Below, piece by piece: positions 59,512 to 64,000 of a stretch of 64,000 bases of DNA (position 1 is its first letter; the number at the start of each line of letters is the position of its first letter). Both the position numbers and the translations under genes were made by a program. Under the pieces are notes generated by a model. The model ran no database searches and was not told where the DNA came from. It saw nothing but the letters and a program-made list of their open reading frames with translations. This DNA is from Pseudomonadota bacterium (GTDB lineage Bacteria; Pseudomonadota; Alphaproteobacteria; GCA-2731375): contig JAQBYC010000003.1 in assembly GCA_027623205.1 (NCBI GenBank), positions 38,600-102,599 of the forward strand, in the 5' to 3' direction.

Positions 59512-60717
59512 ATGATCCTTGCGGGTATCAAGGTGCTGGATGTGGCCAGCTTTATTGCCGGGCCGGTCGCAACCACGGTCATGGCCGATTTCGGCGCCGA
59601 GGTGATCAAGCTGGAACCGCCAACGGGCGATGGCTACCGAAAACTGTCGACGCTGGCGGGCATGCCGCAGGCCGAGGAGCTTTATCACTGGCAGGTCGAT
59701 AATCGCTCCAAGCGCGGCCTGCATCTGGATCTAACCCGCGAAGCCGGACGCGAGGTATTGTATCGGCTGGTCACCGAGGCGGACGTCTTCGTCACCAATT
59801 TCATGCCGTCCGTACGGGAAAAACTGGGTCTGCGTTATGAAGATCTGGCGCCCCTGAACAGCCGCTTGATTTATGGTTCCATGTCCGCCTATGGCGAGAC
59901 CGGACCGGAGGCGGGCCAGACCGGTTTTGACACCACCGCCTATTGGGCCCGTAGCGGCCTGATGGATTTGGTGCGCCCCGATCCAGGCGGCGATCCGGCC
60001 CGATCCATGCCCGGCATGGGGGACCATCCTACCGGTATCGCCCTGCTGTCGGCGATCCTGCTGGCGCTCTACCGGCGCGAGCGCACCGGCCTTGGTGGCA
60101 TGGCCCATACCTCGTTATTGGCCAATGGCGTCTGGTCCAATGCCTTCATGGCGCAGGCCGCCCTGTACGGGGCGGCGGTGCCCCAACGGCCCCGGCGGGA
60201 GGCGGCGACCAATGCCCTTTCGAACCATTATCAATGCAAGGATGGCCGCTGGTTCATTCTGACCGCCGCCAACGAGGAAAAGGAATGGACTCGATTTCCC
60301 AACGCCATTGGCCGTCCGGAACTGGCCACGGATCCGCGTTTTGTCGGCCAGCAGGAACGGCAACACAATGCCAGCGTTCTGGTCGCTATTCTGGATGACA
60401 TATTTTCCCAGCAGAATATGGCGCATTGGCGCGCGGCCTTCGCGGCGAGCCGGATCACGGTGGGGGAAGTGGCCAAGACCGAAGATATCCTGCACAGTGA
60501 ACAAGCCCGCGCCGCCAGAATTACCGTGCCCGGTGCGGGCATTGGCGCAGGGTTAACCGTCGATAGCCCCTTGTGGGTCGAAGGCACGGCCAAGCAGGCG
60601 CCCCGCCCGGCGCCCCGGCTGGGCGAGCATACCTTGGATATTCTACGCGAGGCCGGCTACGACGAGGCCGGGATTGACGATTTGCGCGCCCGCGGCGCCC
60701 TGGGCCCGGATTTATAG
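59512..60717 (+). CDS. CaiB/BaiF family CoA-transferase
   Basis: Class III CoA-transferases swap CoA between acids. The 401-residue product (ATG 59512, GAAGGA about 7 nt upstream) starts with G-I-K-V-L-D-V-A-S-F-I-A-G-P and has the conserved region S-K-R-G-L-H-L-D-L (about 65-73). In C-x-Y-G-E-T-G-P-type position it reads S-A-Y-G-E-T-G-P, followed by an aspartate in Q-T-G-F-D-T-T-A that matches the family's catalytic Asp. The TAG stop overlaps repeat copy H. It likely activates or recycles the substrate of this catabolic cluster. Confidence 0.92.
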   Translation: MILAGIKVLDVASFIAGPVATTVMADFGAEVIKLEPPTGDGYRKLSTLAGMPQAEELYHWQVDNRSKRGLHLDLTREAGREVLYRLVTEADVFVTNFMPSVREKLGLRYEDLAPLNSRLIYGSMSAYGETGPEAGQTGFDTTAYWARSGLMDLVRPDPGGDPARSMPGMGDHPTGIALLSAILLALYRRERTGLGGMAHTSLLANGVWSNAFMAQAALYGAAVPQRPRREAATNALSNHYQCKDGRWFILTAANEEKEWTRFPNAIGRPELATDPRFVGQQERQHNASVLVAILDDIFSQQNMAHWRAAFAASRITVGEVAKTEDILHSEQARAARITVPGAGIGAGLTVDSPLWVEGTAKQAPRPAPRLGEHTLDILREAGYDEAGIDDLRARGALGPDL

Positions 60718-60818
60718 AGAATTTTTTGGTTCATTGGAGTCGCGAACGCGGTTTAGGTAATTGGTGCAATAGCCCTATTCTAAAGGTTCCGAGCGCATTT
60801 GGATCAAATGTGCGCTGG
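60715..60818 (+). repeat. Two-hairpin dispersed repeat, copy H
   Basis: Begins on the CoA-transferase TAG stop (60715-60717). Retains CATTGGAGTCGCGAACGCGG, GTAATTGGTGCAAT and the right stem AGCGCATTTG-gat-CAAATGTGCGCT (60792-60816). A TTG at 60799 inside it lies in frame with the selenoprotein gene but is not its start. Confidence 0.85.
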
Positions 60819-60846
60819 CCACAAGAATTCAGATGAGGAGAAGATT

Positions 60847-62094
60847 TTGGTACGACTAGCTGATCTTGACGAGCCGGAGCGCTCGCACCTCGGCAATATA
60901 CCCTGCCCCAAATTCGATACGGAGCCCTGGGTCAGCGGACCACCCTTGAAAGAACGGCGGGTCGCGATAATTTCCACCGCTGCCCTGCAACATCGCGACG
61001 ACACGCCCTTTCAGATTGGCACCGGCAGCTATCGGGTCATTGCCGACGATACCCCGGCGAAGGATCTGGTGATGAGCCATATCTCCACCAATTTTGACCG
61101 CTCCGGCTTCGAGCAGGACCTGAACGTGGTGCTGCCCCTGGACCGCCTGCATGAAATGGCCGAGGCGGGCGAAATTGGGTCCGTGGCCCGCTTTCACTAT
61201 GCTTTCATGGGTTCCACCGACCCCGTGCAGATGGAAGACGCGGCCCGCACCATGGCCGGACTGCTGAAAGCTGATGGCGTCGACAGCTGCCTGCTGCTTC
61301 CGGTTTGACCGTTGTGTACGCGCGCCGTGGGCGGGCTGGCACATTTTCTGGAAGACGAGGGCCTGGCGACGACGCAGATCAGCCTGATTCGTCCGCAAAC
61401 CGAGAACACACGCCCACCCCGGGCTTTGTGGGTACCGTTTGAACTGGGCCGCCCCCTGGGCGCACCCAACGATCCGGCCTTTCAACTGAAGGTGTTGCGC
61501 GCGGTGCTGGCCTTGCTGGAACGGGCCGATGGTCCGGTTCTACTGGATGATTTTCCCGAGGACGCGCCTGCCGCTGTAGCGGCAAAGGACGGTGAAGGCT
61601 GGTTTTGTCCCATCAATCTGCCGCCGCCACCGCCTGATCTAGACGCCGGCGGCGGTTTCAAGGCCGCGATGGCAGCGGAGATTGGCAGCCTGACCACCTG
61701 GTACGATGTCGCATTGCGGCAGCGGGGACGCACCACCATGGGCCTGAGCGGCATGGCGGTCACTGAAATCACCGATTTTATCTGCGCCTTTCTGGACGGG
61801 CGGGTTCCGGACAATCCCCGCGACGATCAGAGCCTGGGGCAAAGCCTGAAATTTGCCGTGGAAGACCTGAAGGCCTTTTATCGGGAGGCCGCCGGGGCGC
61901 AGCCGGGGCACAATACGGGTCGGGAAATGAACGACTGGTTCTACGGCAATACCGCCGCGGGCAAGGCATTGTATGCTTTGTGGCCCATCGCCGACAATCT
62001 GGCGGCGCAGTTGGATGATGGTTTTATGAAGACCTTCGCCAATCTGTTGTTGATCCCTGCCTCGCAGAAGTACCGGGCAAAAAAGGAGGCCTGA
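60847..62094 (+). CDS. GrdB-like selenoprotein (UGA = selenocysteine at residue 154)
   Basis: Two abutting frames, 60847-61308 and 61312-62094, read as one 415-residue protein if the in-frame TGA at 61306-61308 is selenocysteine. Around it the sequence is L-L-L-P-V-U-P-L-C-T-R-A-V-G, a U-x-x-C redox motif matching the reactive site of the glycine/sarcosine/betaine reductase selenoprotein B family. The N-terminal half has F-D-T-E-P-W-V, D-L-V-M-S-H-I-S-T-N-F-D-R (about 77-89) and a Y-A-F-M-G-S-T. A C-terminal extension (about 270-415) follows. A TTG at 60847 with GAGGAG 6 nt upstream is the start; a hairpin 3' of the TGA can serve as SECIS. No second ribosome site precedes 61312. Confidence 0.82.
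61306..61343 (+). promoter_or_regulatory. Sec UGA codon and candidate bacterial SECIS hairpin
   Basis: Beginning 4 nt after the UGA, TGTGT..GC.CGCC (from 61313) can pair with GGCG.GC..GCACA (to 61343), with an apical loop GTG at 61327-61329. The loop is about 18 nt from the UGA and contains GU, as SelB-recognised SECIS loops do. The stem has mismatches, so this is a candidate only. Confidence 0.5.
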
Positions 62095-62096
62095 GC

Positions 62097-63056
62097 ATGA
62101 CAACGAAACTGGCAATTCTGGACGACTATCAACGCGTCGCCCGGGAGATGGCCGATTGGTCCAGCCTGCCGGGGGAAGTGGAGATTACCGTGTTCGATGA
62201 CAATCTGGCGGATCTGGACGCGGTGGCCGCCCGTCTGGCCCCTTTCGCGGTGGTGGCCGCCATGCGCGAGCGTACACCCTTTCCCCGGGCCCTGTTCGAG
62301 AAACTGCCGAATTTGAAGCTGCTGGTCACCACGGGCATGCGCAACGGCGCCATTGATGTCCAGGCTGCGGCGCATCATGGCGTTACTGTTTGTGGCACCG
62401 GTGGGCAGGCGGAGGCCACCGTGGAAATGATCTGGGCTCTGATCCAGGCAGTGGTGCGCAATCTGCCACAGGAGGACCGGGCCACCCGGGCCGGCAAATG
62501 GCAAACCAGCGTGGGCAGGACACTGGCCGGGCGCACTCTGGGCCTGGTCGGCTTGGGCCGTCTGGGCGCGCGCACGGCCGCCATCGCGAATTTATTCAAT
62601 ATGCGGGTTATTGCCTGGAGCGAGAATTTGACCATCGCGCGGGCCAAGGAATGCAATGCGGAACTCGTCTCGAAAGCCGAGTTGTTCAGACAGTCCGATA
62701 TCGTCTCGATCCATCTGATCCTGTCCAAGCGCAGCCGCGGCCTGATCGGGGCCGATGACCTTGCCTTGATGAAGCCGGATGCCTATTTGGTCAACACCGC
62801 GCGTGGTCCCATTGTCGACGAGGCGGCCTTGCTTGAGGTATTGCAGGGTGGCCGCATTGCCGGCGCTGCCCTTGACGTCTTTGATCGCGAACCTCTGCCC
62901 GCGGATCATCCCCTGTTGAGCCTGGACAATACGGTCCTTTCGCCCCACATGGCCTATGTGACCGAGGAAAACCTGCGGCAATTTTACCAGGAAACCGTGG
63001 AAGACATTGCGGCCTGGCTGAACGGTCAACCGGTCAGGGTCTTGGAAGCGCCGTAG
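62097..63056 (+). CDS. D-2-hydroxyacid dehydrogenase family protein
   Basis: The 319-residue NAD-dependent enzyme follows the selenoprotein gene by 2 bp, with AAGGAGG about 6 nt before the ATG. It has the dinucleotide motif G-R-T-L-G-L-V-G-L-G-R-L-G (about 143-155), S-I-H-L-I-L, N-T-A-R-G-P-I-V-D-E and D-V-F-D-R-E-P-L-P with the catalytic Glu, then S-P-H-M-A-Y with the catalytic His. It may reduce or oxidise a 2-hydroxy or 2-oxo acid in the same pathway. The TAG stop opens repeat copy I. Confidence 0.93.
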   Translation: MTTKLAILDDYQRVAREMADWSSLPGEVEITVFDDNLADLDAVAARLAPFAVVAAMRERTPFPRALFEKLPNLKLLVTTGMRNGAIDVQAAAHHGVTVCGTGGQAEATVEMIWALIQAVVRNLPQEDRATRAGKWQTSVGRTLAGRTLGLVGLGRLGARTAAIANLFNMRVIAWSENLTIARAKECNAELVSKAELFRQSDIVSIHLILSKRSRGLIGADDLALMKPDAYLVNTARGPIVDEAALLEVLQGGRIAGAALDVFDREPLPADHPLLSLDNTVLSPHMAYVTEENLRQFYQETVEDIAAWLNGQPVRVLEAP

Positions 63057-63140
63057 AGCAAATTCAATTGCAATATTCTCAATGTTTTTAGAATCGCGCA
63101 ATTGATCCAATGGCTCTAATCTTAAAGAGGCAGAGCTTGG
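63054..63140 (+). repeat. Dispersed repeat, copy I (degenerate)
   Basis: Starts on the dehydrogenase TAG stop: TAGAGCAAATTCAATTGCAA, later GCGCAATTGATCCAATGGCTCT. Outer arms pair as AGAGC / GGCTCT. Right-hand stem is reduced to AGAGGCAGAGC. Confidence 0.68.
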
Positions 63141-63203
63141 GTCCCTATCAACGCGGGTTGGTATAAGGGACCGGACCGCGCCGGCGGCGGCCCGGATAGG
63201 TGG

Positions 63204-63773
63204 CTACCAGGAAATATCCGAAAAATCGGCCATGCCCGCGCCAAGATCAATGGCCTGCATTTCGTACGATTTCCCGGACGACGTGGCGCTGGCAACAGCC
63301 AGATAAGCCGTGCGTTCCAGTATGGCGATGTGGGCAATCTGTTGTGGCGGCGAGACCCCCGCAAGCGGGAAGACGACGGTTTCGAACAGAGCCACTCGCG
63401 CGGAACTATCGGTGATATCCATGATGCAAAGCAGGCCGCATGGTTGCGCCATCATGCGGTCAAAGGTCATTTGCAGCTGTCCGGCAGCCCGTTCGCCGAC
63501 TCCCGCCGCGAGGGTCTTGCCCGTCAGGTCATGCCCGAAATAGTTCTCCAATTCAGTACCCGCGAGACGGTAACGATAGGTGCCGTCGGGCGTCAGGTCG
63601 AGTAATACGATGCGCGGCAACAGATTTGGGATTTTGGCCGGATCAAATGCGCTGCGTAGAGGGCGAAAATCCTGACGCGGCAAAGCCAGCATATATGCGG
63701 CGAATTGCCTGGACTGTTCGTGCCGATGGGCAATGCCGCCACCCGCTGTCGGTCCGCCAGCATGGTCACCCAT
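63204..63773 (-). CDS. PAS domain-containing protein
   Basis: The 189-residue product starts at ATG 63773 (GTGAGG a few bases upstream); a frame to 63878 adds an unlikely N-terminus. It is a single PAS-like domain of the alphaproteobacterial PAS_5 type: R-S-A-F-D-P-A-K-I-P-N-L-L-P-R-I-V-L-L (about 38-56), Y-R-Y-R-L-A-G-T-E-L (about 66-75) and G-H-D-L-T-G-K-T-L near 80. No kinase or output domain, so it may be a soluble sensor working with a partner. Confidence 0.85.
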   Translation of the reverse strand: MGDHAGGPTAGGGIAHRHEQSRQFAAYMLALPRQDFRPLRSAFDPAKIPNLLPRIVLLDLTPDGTYRYRLAGTELENYFGHDLTGKTLAAGVGERAAGQLQMTFDRMMAQPCGLLCIMDITDSSARVALFETVVFPLAGVSPPQQIAHIAILERTAYLAVASATSSGKSYEMQAIDLGAGMADFSDISW

Positions 63774-63956
63774 TGCGGCCTCACAATGCTCTTTGTTTTT
63801 ATGAGTTACCCAAGAATGCAGAACATTTCTGGAAATATATCTAAAATTGTGAGAATTACAATAAGAACTGTAGGTCATATGGCGGTAGTATTTCGCAGTT
63901 CTAGGCTTAATAGTAATTTTTTATGAAACAATAATACTTGCCTATCCGGTTGACTC

Positions 63957-63987
63957 CCATGCCCACTAGATCTAGCGTTGGGCATGG
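63957..63987. repeat. Perfect 9-bp inverted repeat at window end
   Basis: CCATGCCCA (63957-63965) and TGGGCATGG (63979-63987) flank a 13-nt loop that contains the palindrome CTAGATCTAG. There is no T-run visible, so it could be an operator or a terminator stem; the neighbouring gene is off the window. Confidence 0.5.
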
Positions 63988-64000
63988 ATGTCCTTGCCCG

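Noticed and set aside
61312..62094. Independent second gene starting at TTG 61312
   Set aside because: It begins in the middle of a conserved segment, has no ribosome site, and the TGA before it fits a selenocysteine codon; annotated as part of the 60847-62094 gene.

Overview
The window looks like the chromosome of a denitrifying alphaproteobacterium, probably Rhodospirillales-like. The evidence is moderately high GC with dense, often overlapping operons, ruvCAB next to tol-pal, a 6S RNA locus between zapA and the 5-formyl-THF cyclo-ligase gene, gap-pgk-fda-thiE clustering, a phasin gene, and a nirXI/nirSECFDLGHJN layout like that of Paracoccus. No rRNA, tRNA, CRISPR array or intact insertion sequence was found.

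Layout: 1-7.4 kb is a minus-strand block reading yebC, ruvC, ruvA, ruvB, ybgC, tolQ, tolR, tolA, tolB and the first codons of pal (recombination repair joined to envelope integrity). 7.6-10.3 kb holds a YmdB-like phosphoesterase, the cyclo-ligase, 6S RNA, zapA and a coiled-coil gene. 10.6-17.8 kb is a plus-strand central carbon block (tkt, gap, pgk, class I aldolase, thiE-like). 17.9-28.6 kb is an accessory catabolic stretch: sugar-acid dehydratase, flavin monooxygenases, UbiX, GST, TauD/TfdA and 2-hydroxychromene-carboxylate-isomerase-like enzymes, and transporters. 28.8-33.1 kb holds a cysteine-ladder cytochrome P460, a divergent exported FGE-like protein, a conserved unknown, msrB and a HAD hydrolase. 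33.1-46.9 kb is a complete cytochrome cd1 nitrite reductase and heme d1 locus: nirX and nirI run divergently from nirS-E-C-F-D-L-G-H-J-N, followed by a CbiX-type chelatase gene and a hemerythrin. 47.1-57.6 kb carries a SPOR-containing D,D-carboxypeptidase, phasin, clpS-clpA, a phytanoyl-CoA dioxygenase-like gene, SDR, slyX, a ceramidase-like membrane protein with a frameshifted start, a cupin and an MFS transporter. 58.1-63.8 kb is a catabolic-looking run: ATC-hydrolase-like, SDR, CoA-transferase, a GrdB-like selenoprotein read through UGA, a D-2-hydroxyacid dehydrogenase and a PAS protein.

Three signals stand out. (1) The gene at 60847-62094 has an in-frame UGA at 61306-61308 inside a conserved U-x-x-C motif, with a hairpin at SECIS distance; a naive gene caller would split it in two. 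(2) About ten copies of a ~100-bp, two-hairpin, RIME-like repeat lie in one orientation, mostly abutting gene 3' ends. Five copies overlap the TAG stop codon of the upstream gene and one encodes the C-terminus of the CbiX protein. (3) The exported P460-type cytochrome carries two 57-residue C-N-P-C ladders with 31 cysteines in total, about 3 kb from the nir locus.

Functional picture: nitrite is reduced to NO by NirS, whose heme d1 is made by NirE/DLGH/J/F/N with maturation help from NirC. NirI/NirX form a flavinylated electron-transfer or regulatory module. The P460 and hemerythrin proteins are plausible, unproven handlers of NO or related species.
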